Source: Megalobrama amblycephala
Lineage: Eukaryota > Chordata > Actinopteri > Cypriniformes > Xenocyprididae
Direction: 5' to 3'
Length of the DNA stretch: 64,000 nt
Assembly: GCF_018812025.1 (NCBI RefSeq)
Contig: NC_063049.1
Location: forward strand, 13,798,258-13,862,257
Position 1 is the first letter of the stretch; each line of letters opens with the position of its first letter. Under the pieces are notes generated by a model. It was not told where the DNA came from, did not search any database, and was given only the letters and a program-made list of their open reading frames with translations. Shown in pieces: positions 40,101 through 55,100 of the stretch. The translations under genes and the position numbers were made by a program.

Positions 40101-43100
40101 GCTGTTACAGAGCACAACAAGAGGAAATTTGACTGTAAAATGTCTGTTTCCTTCTCCTTATTGACCTTTGCTGTGTTTGCTATACGCAGGTACAAGGCCT
40201 TCACGTTTGCTCTCACTTTCCTGCTCTACACAAGCTTCCATCTATCCAGGAAGCCCATCAGCATTGTCAAGGTAGCACGGCACATTGAACAAACCCTTTA
40301 AAAGAACACATGCTGGAGGAAACATGACACATCTGCATGTACAATCATATACAACTATAGTGTATAGAATGAACAGAACTGGAATAAGAACAAGAATAAG
40401 AATTTTTTTTCCAATTCCCATCTTTTATCATCTCAGCATAAGATAACATTCAGACAACATTATATTGCTCAGAGATGGATGATCAAAATTTGTACAAGCT
40501 GTTATCCACAGTCTTTGTGCTTATTGGAACTCAAAGGGCTTTTTTTTTGCCATTTTCTGTCACATATTAACTAATTTATCTGAATGTAATCCTGAAGTGT
40601 ATGGCACGCAGCCATCTAACCGTGTTGAACTTTCTGTAGTCAGCCTTAATATGCTGTCATGTCCTGTGTCTGAATGCGCTGTCAGAAATGAGTTCATGTT
40701 TTGTTGTGTATGTGTCTGTATAGAGTGAGCTGCATAAGAATTGCTCTCACGTCATGGAGGTTCCCACAGAGAACAGCCAACAGCCTAGACTTCAACCAGA
40801 ACTAGACTGCAGCTGGAAACCATTCGGTAAGATATAAGCAGTATCATTTTCAGTCAGTGCTTTAAAGGATTAGTCCACTTTTAAATAAACTTTTCCTGAT
40901 AATTTACTCACCCCCATGTCATCCAAGATGTCCATGTCTTTCTTTCTTCAGTCGAAAAGAAATGAAAGTTTTTGATGAAAACATTCCAGGATTTTTTTCC
41001 ATATAGTGGACTTCAATGGGCACCAAACAGTTGAAGGTCAAAATTAGTTTCACTGCAGCTTTAAATTGTTCTACACGATCCCAGACGAAAAATAAGGGTC
41101 TTATCTAGAGAAACCATCGCTCATTTTCTAAAAAAAATAAATAAAATTTTACACATTTTAACCAGAAATGATCATCTTGAACTAGCTCTCTTCTTCTTCT
41201 CTATTTGAATTCCAGCAGTGTAGACACTGATAAGTGTATTACTGCCCTCCACAGGTCAAAGTTTGAACTAATTTTTATATACAATATGCTAGTTCAATAG
41301 TATATAACAATTATTTCAAACTTTTTTTTAGAAAATGAGCGATGGTTTCTCTAGATAAGACCCTTATTTCTTGTCTGGGATCGTGTAGAACGCTTTGAAG
41401 CTGCAATGAAACTAATTTTGAACTTCAACTGTTTGGTGCCCATTGAAGTCCACTATATGGAGAAAAATCCTGGAATGTTTTCATCAAAAATTTTAATTTC
41501 TTCTCGACTGAAGAAAGAAAGACATGAACATCTTGGATGACATGGGGGTGAATAAATTATCAGGAAAAGTTTATTTAAAAGTGGACTAATCCTTTAAATG
41601 TTTGGCATCTCTGTGTTTCTATCCCTATAGACAGAAACAATTATAAGCAGTTGCTTGGAGCGATGGATTACTCTTTCCTGTGTGCTTATGCCATAGGCAT
41701 GTATCTCAGGTAAGAACAGATACAAAACACTCAAATATTTATGTTTTTGCTCTAAAATGGCTAAAAAGGGTGTTTTCCCCCTTCATTATGGAATATTCTT
41801 TTCATCTATAAAGCAGCTCACAGGGATGTCATCATCCAGCACAGTTCAGTTCTCATCCAATATTGTTAGTACAGTCAAGTCAAAAATATTGCTGAATATT
41901 AAGTGTCCCCAACTAAGCACACATAAATGACATAAATGAGTTTGGAATTCATGTCGTTCCAAACTCATAAGACTTTTGTTCAACTTCGGAAAACAAATAA
42001 ATGTATTTTAATGCAACCTGAAAGATTTCTGTCTCTCCATTGAAAGTCCATTCCTTCAAAACTTTAAAAAGTTCATAAAGTAACCCATATGAATCGAGAG
42101 GTTTAATTAAAGTCTGATTTAATTTAGACATATACATTGATCAGTGCACATACATAGAGCACATCAAATATGGTAAACAGAAGTTCAAGCATCAGTTGTT
42201 TGTTAGTCGCCAGCAGCACACAAGCTCCAGACTAACAGTGCCACTCAAAACTGTCCTGTTACTATAGCTAACATTTCAACAACAGCATATCTTTGTTCTG
42301 TGAAACATAGCGAAACCAATGTTACTCACGTCTGGAGCAGAAACAATGCATCCGTTTTCAGGCCTTCCCGCTTTGGTCTCTCCAGCACTGGAAAGCTTTT
42401 CTAATATTAACACGGGTCCTAAAGCTCTTGCCTGATCATTTCTTCTTTTTCCAGTGGTATTCCTCTGACCATCTCTCAAAAGTCTTTCTTAAAGGTGGCG
42501 TAGAACGTCTTTTTTAAAAGATGTAATATAAGTCTAAGGTGTCCCCTGAATGTGTCTGTGAAGTTTCAGCTCAAAATACCCCGTAGATTTTTTTTAATTC
42601 ATTTTTTTAACTGCCTATTTTGAGGCAAAATTAGAAATGCGCCGATTCATGCTGTGGCCCCTTTAAATCTCATGCTCCCCACCCACGGAGCTCACGCTTG
42701 CCTTAAACAGTGCATAAACAAAGTTCACACAGCTAATATAACCCTCAAAATGGATCTTTACAAAGTGTTCATCATGCAACATGTCTAATCGCATAAGTAT
42801 GGTATTTATTTGGATGTTTACATTTGATTCTGAATGAGTTTAATTGTGCTCCATGGCTAAAGCTAACATTACACACTGTTGGAGAGATTTATAAAGAATG
42901 AAGTTGTGTTTATGAATTATACGGACTGCAAGTGTTTAAAAAATGAAAATAGCAACGGCTCTTGTCTCCGTGAATACAGTAATAAACGATGGTAACTTTA
43001 ACCACATTTAACAGTACATTAGCAACAAAACATTTAGAAAGACAATTTACAAATATCACTAAAAATATCATGATATCATGGATCATGTCAGTTATTATTG

Positions 43101-46100
43101 CTCCATCTGCCATTTTTCACTATTGTCCTTGCTTGCTTACCTAGTCTGATGATTCAGCTGTGCACAGATCCAGACGTTAATACTAGCTGCCCTTGTCTAA
43201 TGCCTTGAACATGAGCTGGCATATGCAAATATTGGGGTCATACATATTAATGATCCCGACTGTTACGTAACAGTCAGTGTTATGTTGAGATTCGCCTGTT
43301 CTTTGGAGGTCTTTTAAACAAATCAAATTTACACAAGAAGGAGGAAGCAATGGTGTTTGAGACTCACTGTATGTCATTTCCATGTACTGAACTCTTATTA
43401 TTCAACTATGCCAAGATAAATTCAATTTTTAATTCTAGGGCACCTTTAAAATCTTCCTCTTGCTCACTCTTTCTCCTCCCCCATCATGAGTGAACACACC
43501 CCTTACTGCTGATTGACTACTAGTGTGTTGTGCTGCTAAGTCCAATCCACTTTCAATAGCGTTTCTCAGAAATTGCTTACTGCACCTTTAAGGAAGAATT
43601 ATATTTGATCATGTTCATTTATATGCACCAATATCATGACTTGGTAATAAACAGCTATATTTATCAATGTATATTTTTATTAAAATATTTTAATACATAA
43701 AAACGCATTATTAAATCAAAGTTTTGAATGGATTTACTAATGCAGTTTGAACTGATTCACTAGAATGAGTTTATCAACTTGATCACTGCTTTTGCAAATC
43801 TACTATTATTTGAAACACCTGACATAATGCTCTTAACAATTCTAATGGCATTGGTCTTACAGTATCTTGAGCAGTTGAGCTCATCTGACAACAGTGATAT
43901 GTTTATTGTTTGCTGCTAACATTCTGTCTGCAATGACACTTAATACAATCTTTTCAGTGGAATCATTGGAGAGCGTTTGCCCATTCGTCTGTACCTGACT
44001 GTGGGCATGTTGACCAGTGGACTTTTCACCTGTCTGTTTGGACTGGGATACATCTATGACATCCATAGCCTTGGCTTCTATATATTTGTTCAGGTGGGTA
44101 TCATACAGTCAAACCAAAATGTATTCAGACACCTTGAACATTTCATTCATTAATACAGTTTATTCACTATAGTTTAAATAAATGGTAATAAAATATCACA
44201 AGAACTCAGAGTTAAACTATGTCAGAAAAAAAATAATCTTAATGGTCAGGTCAAAGTGTCTGAATAATTTTTGGTTACAAATTTTTTATCAATTTTACTG
44301 GTAGTCCACTGTGAGAAGAATTTTTGGGTATAATATGTTTAATTTATTTTGCTGTCCTCACTTACATAAATGAACTTTAGTGTCCTGCACCCACTAGAAA
44401 AAAAATTATCAAAAATGTCTGAATAATTTTTGGTTTGACTGTACTTGAGAAGTCTCTTAAGCTCACCAACACTACATTTATTTGATCAAAAATACAGTAA
44501 AAACAGCAATATTGTAAAATATTATTAAAATGTAAAATAACTGTTTTATATTTTAATATATTTTAAAATATAATTTATTCCTGTGATGTCAAAGCTGAAT
44601 TTTCTGAATCATTACTTCAGTCTTCAGTCACACGATTCTTCAAAATCATTCTAATATTCTGATTTGCTACTCAAAAAAACATTTGTTTTTTTATAAGTGT
44701 TGAAAACAGCTACTTGATATATTTGTGGAACTGTGATAATTTTTTTCAGGATTCTTTGATGAATAGAAAGTTCAAACGAACATCATTTGTTTGAAATAGA
44801 AATATTTGTAACATTATAAATGTCTTTACTGTCACTTTTGATCAAATGAATGCATCCTTCCTGAATAAAAGTATTAATTTCTTTGAAAAAACAAAACAAA
44901 TCTGACCCCAGACTTAGTGCACATAAGCAACAAAATGACACTTTCTATTTCTTTAATTGTTTATATACGGTTTTGTACAGTTTTTATTCAGCATTCTCTC
45001 CTATTTTTTTGTCTGTAGGTGGCCAATGGATTGGTTCAGACCACTGGTTGGCCAAGTGTCGTGACTTGCATTGGTAACTGGTTTGGCAAGGGCAGGTAAG
45101 AGGCATTACTTTTTCCACTAACATTTAAAAAAACTCAATAAATCTGTCTAAATATGAGCATGCAGTGTTGTCATTTCTCAGACACCTCGAGATGAAGGAA
45201 TGCTTATCATCTTTACACACTCTAAATTGTAACACATCTCGTATTCCCACAGAAATAAATGTTATGTAATGTGTTTGTTTTTGTTGTGGTATCAGGAGAG
45301 GCCTCATCATGGGTCTGTGGAACTCTCACACATCGGTGGGCAACATTCTGGGTTCTTTGATTGCTGGATATTATGTCTCCTCTAACTGGGGTCTGTCCTT
45401 CATCGTCCCTGGAGTTATCATCGCTGTCATGGGGGTCATCTGCTTCTTCTTTCTAATAGAGCGTAAGTGAATATGACCTCTGGCTTATTTATTTGTGCAT
45501 GTGTGTCTGGGTGCAAATTTGGCACAAAGCATTGTTCGAGATGGTTGATGGGTTTTTGATGCAAACGCTGCTTTATCTCCAGACCCTAATGATTTGAAGA
45601 CTGCCAGTGCCCAGAGCTCAGCTCCAAGCAATCAGGTTAGTTCACTGTTTATTTAGTTACATTTCCAGTCATATTGCTCTTTGTGAATGTACTGTATAGC
45701 CATTGTGAAGTTTTTTTTTTTTTTGATAAAAATAAACACTTTGATTCAGCAGGGATGCATTAAACTGATCAAAAATGACAGTACAGACATCTATAATGTT
45801 GCAGGAAATTTCTATTTCAGATACATGCTGTTCTTTTGAACTTTCTATTCATCAAAGAATCCTGAAAAAAACATGATTTTACACAAAAATATGAAGCAGC
45901 ACAACCATTTTCAACATTGATAATATTAATAAATGTTTCTTGAGCATCAAATCAGCATATACAGTGGTGGTCAGAATTATTGGCACCCTTGGTAAATATG
46001 ATCCAAGATCACTGTGAAAATAAATCTGTACTGTTTATCCTTTTGATCTTTAATTCATAAAATTAGCAAAAATCTAACCTTTCATTAAAGGAAAAGAATT

Positions 46101-49100
46101 GAAAGTGAAGAGAAAATCACATTATGAAATAAATGTTTATCTACAAAACACGTTGGCCACAATTATTGGCACCCTTCTATTCAATACTTTTTGCAACCTC
46201 CTTTTGCCAAGATAACAGCTCTGAGTCTTCTTCTATAATGCCTGATGAGTTTGGAGAACACCTGACAAGAGATCAGAAACCATTCCTTAATGCAGAATAT
46301 CTACAGATCCTTCAGATTCATGTTGGTGCTTCTTCTCTTCAGTTCACTTCACTCATTTTCTTTAGGGTTCAGGTCAGGGGACTGGGACGGCCATGGCAGA
46401 AACTTTATTTTTGTGCTCAGTGACACATTTTTGTGTTGGTTTTGATGTTTGTTTTGGATTATTGTCCTGATGGAAGATCCAACCACGGCCCATTATTGGA
46501 TTTCTAGCAGAAGCGGTCAGGTTTTGATTTTTTTATCTGTTGATATTTGGTAGAATCCATGATACCATGTATCTGAACAAGATGTCCAGGACCTCCAGCA
46601 GAAAAACAGGCCCACAACATTAAAGATCCAGCAGTATATTTAACCGTGGGCATGGGGTACTTTTTATCCATGTGTGCACCAAACCCATCTGGTGGGTTTG
46701 CTGCCAAAAGTCTCTTTTTTTAGTTTCATCTGACCATAGAAGCCAGTCCTGTTTGAAGTTCCAGTCTTGTCTGACAACTGAATATGCTGGAGATTGTTTC
46801 TGGATGAGAGCAGAGGATTTTTCTTAAAATCCTCCTGAACAACATTTGGGGATGTAGGTGCTGTTTGATTATTTTTTTAGGCTTTCCGAGACTCAACTAA
46901 TCTCTGTAATTCTCCAGCTGTGATCCTTGGAGAGTCTTTGTCCACTCAAACTTTCCTCCTCACCGCACATTAGGACGATTTAGACACACATTCTCTTCCA
47001 GGCAGATTTGTAACATCTTTTGTTGATTGCCCTGATGGTGGAAATGGGGATTTTCAATGCTTTAGCTATCTTCTTACAGCCACTTTCTATTTTGTGAAGC
47101 TCAACAATCTTTTGCTGCACATCAGAACTATATTCTTTGGTTTTACTCATTGTGATGAATGATTAAGGGAATTTGGCCTTTGTGTTTCCTCATGTTTATA
47201 CTCCTGTGGAACAGGAAGTCATGGCTGGACAATTTCATGTTCATGATCACCTGGTGTGCTAAAAAATGTAAATATGAATGGGAATATACTTTAGAGATTT
47301 TTTACTTGTAAAAAATTCTAGGGATGCCAATAATTGTGGCCAACATGTATTGGAGAAAAACATTTATTTCATAATGTGATTTCCCCCCCACTTTCAATTC
47401 TTTTCCTTCAATGAAAGGTTAGATTTTTGCTAATTTTATAAATTAAAGATCAAAAGGATAAACAAAGCAGATTTATTTTTACAGTCATCTTTTATCACAT
47501 TTATCAAGGGTGCCAATAATTCTGACCACAACTGTAAGAATGATTTCTGAAGGATCATGTAACACTGAAGACTGGAGGAATGATGCTGAAAATTCAGCTT
47601 TGCATCACAGAAATAAATTATTTTTTAAAATGTATTAAAATAGAAAACAGTTATTTTAAATAGTAATAATGTTTCACAATATTCCTATTTTTACTATATT
47701 TTTGATCAAATAAATGTAGCCTTGGCATATGAGACTTCTTACAAAAACATTAAATCTTACCAACCCCAAACTTTTGAACAGTAGTGTACTTCAAGGCTTT
47801 GTTCAAACTGTACTCAAATCCAATGAGGGTTTCAAATCCGGTCTCTCAAGAATTACAATTCCGCACTGTAATTTTGCAGGCGAGGGAATCTTTTCTGTAT
47901 TTTTTGCACTGTTTTATCAATATCTGGTGACTCATTCCAAAAAAAAATCAGTGGATGTGGTTTGTATTAGGCTTGTAAATATCAGGTTACGTATGTTTGT
48001 TGCGGTTCAGTTGACAAAAAATTTTATTTAAGTCTCAAAAATCAGATTTTTCCTACTGGTCTGAACAAAGCCTGACAGAGAGTCAAACAGACAAGGTCTG
48101 TGTCATCTTCCCATAAGTTAATGTCTTTTCCCAGCAGTCTGAGGTAGGGTTGGTTAGATAACATGACTCATTCATGCTCTACAGCAGTCGCTATGACAAC
48201 GGCCTTGTGATGCGTACACCTGCGAGTCTCAGTAGAGCATGAGGTGCTCTTCGAACACGGAGAGTTCACATTTCTGAAACGCTTCATCAGATTGATTTTG
48301 ATTCAGGAGTGGCTAATCAAGAGTAACGGAGACATTAGGGATAGAGGAAGGGGGTGACAGCAAGAGGAAATGTAGATTGACGCCTCTTTTTTCTCATTTT
48401 GACTGTGGAGGAGGAATTCATCAAATTCAAGAGCAACTTCAAACACTTGCATGAATAATTTCTGATTCTGTGTCATTGTTTACCCTAATGCCTCTTGGTT
48501 TGTTTCTAAAGGATTCTTAAATATTCATAGCGTTTAATTAATTGCAATTTAGGAGGTGTTACACCAGAGTATTTTTCTCTAGAGTGTACAAAAACAAGAG
48601 AAAACATGCTGCAGGAGGGAATTAGGTCAATAATACTAACAACAGATGCACTGAATGGAAATATATGCAAATGTTTAGCTTTTTGATATGCAGTAAGTTG
48701 GTAGTTGACAAATAGACATGCAAACCTTTTTTTTAACATCAGGGTTTAGGTGAAAACTATTTGTGTAAGGAAAGTAAATGTGTTCATTTTTCATTCTGTA
48801 ACTTGTCATAATTTCAGATATTTTAATCATCTTTGTGATTTCACTTTTTTCAGGGTGTGACAAATACATATTTAAAAGTAGAAATATAATTTTTCATCTA
48901 TCTATCTAATATATATAGATAGATAGATAGATAGATAGATATTAGGAACTTTATCAGTATGCCTAATCAAATGTATAAATATCTTTAAATTTAGACTCAT
49001 ATAACTACATTTTCGGAATTACATTTATATTTTCAGACCTAACTCTCTAACTTTATATTCAGCATATTTATATATTCAGATTTTGTACAATTATTTCCTG

Positions 49101-52100
49101 TTTGGTCCTTCATATTCTCTTTATATATATTTCATATTTCCATCCTAATAAAAAAAAATAATAATAATTAAAAGGGATAGTTCACCCCAAAATAAAAATT
49201 CTGTCATCATTTATTCTCCCCATTGTCGTTTCCATCCTATATGACATACTTTCTTCTGTGGAACATAGAAGATAATCTGAGAAATGTCTCAGTATTTTGT
49301 TTTTTCCATACAGTGAACCTCAGTGTTAACCAAAACAGTTTGGTTGCCAACATTCTTCAAAATATACTTCAAAATAACATGTTTGGGTGAACTATCCCTT
49401 TAATCCCCATTTAAAACTCATGTTTTAAATGTAATCTCATGCCATTATTTATGCAATTGTAATTGCAGTGTAAATGCATTCATGCCATCTCTGAGCTGCA
49501 ATTAACGGTCTGTAAATATGTCTTAATACCAATTCAGATGCAGCATCTGGAAAAAAAAAAATCATGGACATTGTAGCCTAAAAGTTTGTGTAATAAATTC
49601 ATATTACATCATTTGAATAAAATAATATAATTCATTTTAAAGCTACTTTTTGTAATGTCTGTTTGATGCTTTTCTCATTTAGCACAATAATGACTTTAAA
49701 TGATCTTCTGGGGGCAATTTCTCAGCCAAATTTGTTGTGCAATTAATTTGTGATTAATTAATTGGCACATTTAATAAGTTTAAAAATTAGGTGGACAGCA
49801 AAATTGCAACTTCAACTACCCATGTGTCTTTTATTATTAATTTGATTCAAAATAATGAATATAAGTCTAGTCTAGGTGTTGTTCTCTTTGTAAATGTGAT
49901 GCTGAACTCATATTATTTTTCTCTCAGAAGCCTCATAAAAGCTGGAATGGTGTTAATGGACATAAAGACCTTTACTTGCAGTGCAAGCCAGGAGCTAAAG
50001 CACAGGTTAGTCCACCTCATTGTCTCGATGTGTATTTTTCTGGGTCACTCCTTTAGAAGTATTACTTGTGATATTTCATTGTCCGATCCTCCTGTTTGTT
50101 AGAGCTGGGACACAGAGCTTCTGCTGGGGCAGGAGACCATTGGCGTGTGTGTTCCCGTACAGCAGGTGGTGGTGGTGAAGAGCGAGGCAGAACCGTCAGC
50201 CATCAGCTTCATGGGAGCTTTACGCATTCCTGTGAGTGCAGCCCATCCGTCTGTCCATCAGTCAGCGTGTGTTACTTACAGCGTCACTGAAGTTTCTCCT
50301 GCTGTGTGTTTGCAGGGAGTGGTGGAGTTCTCGCTTTGTCTGCTGTTTGCCAAGTTGGTCAGTTATACTTTCCTCTTCTGGCTGCCCCTCTACATCACTA
50401 AAGCAGGTAACTCGCACTGACTTACTGGCTTCTTCTGTTCTGTTACATTTGTTTATGTGGTTCTCTTGATGTAGACTAGTAGCACGGGTTCCTGTGTTCT
50501 GATGCGTTTTGTGTATATATTTGTACATTTTGGGATGGTGGTTAAAAGGAGCACTCTACTATTTTTGAAAATAGGCTCATTTTCCAACTCCCCTAGATTT
50601 AAACAGTTGAGTTTTACTGTTTTTGAATCCATTTGGCCGATCTCCGGGTCTGGCGGTACCACTTGTAGCATAGCTTAGCATAGTTCATTGAATCTGATTA
50701 GACCGTTAGCATCTTGCTCAAAAATGACCAACGAAAAACTTGACTCTTCTGTAGTTACATTGTGTACTAAGACCGACGGAAAATGAAAAGTTGCGATTTT
50801 CTAGGCCGATATGGCTAGGAACTATACTCTCGTTCTGGCGTAATAATCAAGGAACTTTGCGCAATGATATTATGCAGCGCCTCTCACAAATGTCTCCGTG
50901 GTTGCAAGGCACGCTCCCTGTGCAAACAGAGGGTCACAGGCGCTGCGTAATATCATTGCGCCTGCGTAATATCATTACCGCCAGACCCGGAGATCGGCTG
51001 AATGGATTAGAAAACAGTAAAACTCAACTGTTTAACTCTAGGGGAGTTGGAAAATGAGCCTATTTTCAAAGAAAGTGGAGTGTTAGAGTGCTGCAGTGAT
51101 GTATTTTTGTAGGTCAACCCATAAGTTAGCATCACCCTCAACAAAAACCCAATAGGACTTTTCCATTGGCCTTTGGAATATTACAGCTCCGTGACTAACA
51201 AAATTGTATGATCCTTAAACGTTTTGTTCATCGTGATAATCTTCACAAATGAACACAACTTTTATGAATTTTGATACTTAAATCTATCGATATAGCCCAA
51301 ACATAGGCTATAATTGAACTACACTGAAGCTGTCAATCACTCTCTGTCTTTATTTAAAACATTTTCCCCGAACGTTTGAGTTATTAATAGTTTGCAAGAG
51401 TAAGATTATAAACACAACAAGGCTGTGAAAGTGGACTAGTGAGTACATGAGTTTACCTGTTCGGTGTGATGATGTTTAATGTCCCTGACAATCTCTGTAG
51501 TTCCATTTAGCCACTTGTTAGTAACTGCCTTTATCAAGACAAGTAAAATATCTTGTGTTAAAGGGGGTGTATAATGCCATTTCCTGTTTTTCAGCTCACC
51601 TAGATGCCAAGAAAGCTGGAGACCTTTCAACTCTGTTTGATGTGGGTGGCATTGTTGGTATGTAGAGTTGTTAGTCATTTTTTATGTTTTGTATTTGGAG
51701 TGGGCATTAGTAGTTGATATCACATCTGTGAGCACTCGTCAGTTGCTTTCTTTATTCATGTGACAAATGGTGATGTGTATAATAACATCCATAACAGAAA
51801 TAACAAGGTCTTTCTCATCTTGACTTGTTTGGTTTTATTGGATTATAAACACAACATGGCTGGTTTGGGGTCGGTAGGTTTTTTTTTTTTTTTTTTAAAC
51901 AATATTAATGTCTTTATAATGTAATCAAAAGCGACAGTAAAAACATTTATAATGTTCCAAAAGTTTTCCATTTCAAAGAAATGTTTTTGAACTTTCTATT
52001 CATCAAAGAATCCTAAAAAAAAAGTATCATGGTTTCCTCAAAAATATTAGAAACCACAACTTTTTTCAACATTGATGATAAAAAGAATTTTTTTTTTTAG

Positions 52101-55100
52101 ATTTTTAGAATGATTTCTGAAGGATCATGTGACACTGAGGACTGCTGAAAATTCAGCTTTACCATCACAGGAGTAAATTACATTTTAAAATATATTCAAA
52201 TAGAAAACATTTGTTTTAAATTGTAATAATATTTCACAATATTCCTGTTTACTGTTTTTCTGGTCAAACAAATGAAGCCTTGGTGAGCATGAGTCTTCTT
52301 TCAAACACATTTAAAAAATATTACCGACCCCAAACTTTTGCCATTGGCTATTCACAACAGAGGTTAGTGAAATAAAAAAAATGTAGCGTTTAAAAAAAAA
52401 AAAAGTTTAATGGTGCAGTTTTTGAACGTTGTGTCAAATGTGCCCGTTTGTCTACCTCATGGTTACACAGAAAAACTATGGAAAAGCAGCGCAGAGGAAT
52501 GCAAAAACATGTTGTGTATGAACAGCCCCTAAGTGTTTGTGTTTGTGTGTGTATAGGAGGGATCCTGGCTGGAGTGATCTCTGATAAGATGGGAAAGAGG
52601 GCCACCACTTGTGCTGTGATGCTTCTGCTGGCAGCGCCCACAGTATGTCATTCTGTCATCAAATGTTGGGGAGCCTGTGCATTTAAAGGCTCTTTGTTGT
52701 ATCACATTTCTCTCACCATTGACAGTGGTTTGTGTTCGTTTTTTTTAATAGCTCTACGGCTTCTCTATGATCAGTCAGTTTGGCTTGGGACCCACTATTG
52801 GTAAGATATCAAATCCCTCAGTGTTACACATTAAAGGTGATGATACACGGAGCAACTTTTTGAGCGATGTTGCTTGGGCACTTTCCCATTGAGAATGGGC
52901 AACAAATTTCAATCTGGGTACTTTAGATAGAAATTTGTTGCCCATTCTCAACGGGAAAGTGCCCAGGCATCATCGCTCAGCAACATTGCTCAAAAGGTTG
53001 CTCTGTGTATCACCTTGACCCCTGTTGCTTTGATTTGAATTAGAGAGTTAATGAGATTAACAGTTTTGTTTCTGATGCCAGCTTTGCTATGTGTTTATAT
53101 TATATGAAGTAGTAAATATAAAACATTTCGATAAATTTGTTTAAAATGTTTTCGAAAGAAGTCTGTTATGCTCACCAATGCTGCATTTATTTGATCAAAA
53201 ATACAATGAAAACTGTAACATTCTGATATATTATTATGCTGTCTTGACATAGCCAACATATTGATCTACTATTTAAGCTGCTGCTGCTTCTTCTTCTGAC
53301 ACTAAACAGTATCTCTGTACAGTATCCTAGAGCTTTAAAGCTACAACCACCACACTGGGGGTCAGACCTTCAGACTGTTCTGACTGGGGTTACTAACTGA
53401 TCCAACTTTGAGAATTCCTGTATTGGACTTCCGAACATTCACAAATTATCATAGACTTTCATTGTGGGGGGTCAAAACTTTCATATAATAACTCATAATA
53501 GAGTATTTAAGCTGTCTATGTTAGAAATGTGCAAAATGTAAAATAATGTTAAAACATGCTAGCATGCTAAATCATGCCAGCAACGAAATATGTTAACAAT
53601 GAACTAAAACATGTTAAACATATGCTAAGACATGCTAAGAACATGATAAAACATGCTAATAAAATTATAAAACATTTAAACTTTCAGACAACGCTTGGTC
53701 CCGACAAACTTTACTTTCTAGTTACAATTTAAAGTAACTTTTTTTCTGTTGTAATATATTTTAAAATGTAGTTTATTCCTGTGATGGCAAAAGTGAATTT
53801 TCAGCATCATTTCTCCAGTCTTCAGTGTCACATGATCCTTCAGAAATCATTCTAATATGCTGATTCGCTGCTCAATAAACATTTCTGATTATAAATATTG
53901 AAAACTGAATAAAAAAAATTGTGCAACACATTATACATTTTATCAGGATTCTTTAATGAATAAAAAGAAAGTTCAGAAAGAACAGCATTTATTTGAAATA
54001 GAAATCTTTTGTAACATAAATGCCTTTACTGTCACTTTTGATCAATTTAAGGGTGTTATAGAGGATGTTTTGTTTTATACATTTTTGCAATATTACTTGA
54101 AACTGTCTTTACTAACTGATAAAAGACTATTTATTAGGTGCACTGAAAGGAATAATATTAATATACATAATCTGTGCATGAGGTAGGGCCTTAAAAACAT
54201 CAGCCAATCGTTTATGCGATCATCGCATAAACGATTGACCCTCTGGCTTGTCAATCACTGCCATTACGTTCCTTGTGAGAGCCGTGTTTGCTCCAGTAAC
54301 TTTCCACAGGCGTCGCATGCAATGTTTTCATCAGGAGTAACAACTGCAGATTATGAGTTCCCTGCGGTGAGTCCGACATAATGAATCCACTAACACGACA
54401 CAGCGGATGCCGGTGGTAAACAAACACTCGTGTTCCAGTACTCGTGCACGAGTTTTGGGAGGCGTTCCCTCAAAATGAGGGGGGTTGTTCTTACACATGC
54501 GCTCATTTCAAAAACTCACTAACAGTCTTTGGTTTCTCAGTCATTGAAAACATCCTCTATAACACCTTTAAGGCATCATTGCTGAATAAGTATAAATTTC
54601 TTAAAAGAAAGAACTGACCCCAAACTTTTGAAAGGTAGTGCAAGTAAATAAAATACATAATAGTTATATATATGACATTATGCAGTATTAAAAAGACTTA
54701 AAGTCATGCTTCCAGGTTATGCACCAACCCTCTTGCCATCATTTACATATAATTTTATTTGTTTATAATAACATTAAAAATGTCAGCCTTGTTACCGTGG
54801 TATTTTATAGTAAACAATTGATAATTGAAGTGGATTTTTTTTTTCTCAGAAAATCAGCAGTAAATTCTCTTTCTAACAAACAGCTTGTTTCATGACCTTG
54901 AGCAGAAGGCTCAAGGTAATGATGCCTTAAAACTGTAAACTCTGTTACTTCTATGAAAGCATAGTTATATTCCAACATATATTAAAATAGACACAATAAA
55001 AATTATGAAATGTCATTTAAATGCATCTTTTCAAAATGAAAAAGCCATTTATTCTGTAAAATGACATTTTCTGGTGTGTTATTGCATGGCTTAGTGGTGT

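Noticed and set aside
50145..50420. 91-residue frame across slc37a1 exons 10 and 11
   Set aside because: It includes the 84-base intron between them; the splice sites are clear and the two exons match SLC37A1 when spliced.
52448..52804. 118-residue frame covering slc37a1 exons 13 and 14
   Set aside because: It reads through an intron with valid GT/AG borders. The spliced frame matches SLC37 and this one does not.
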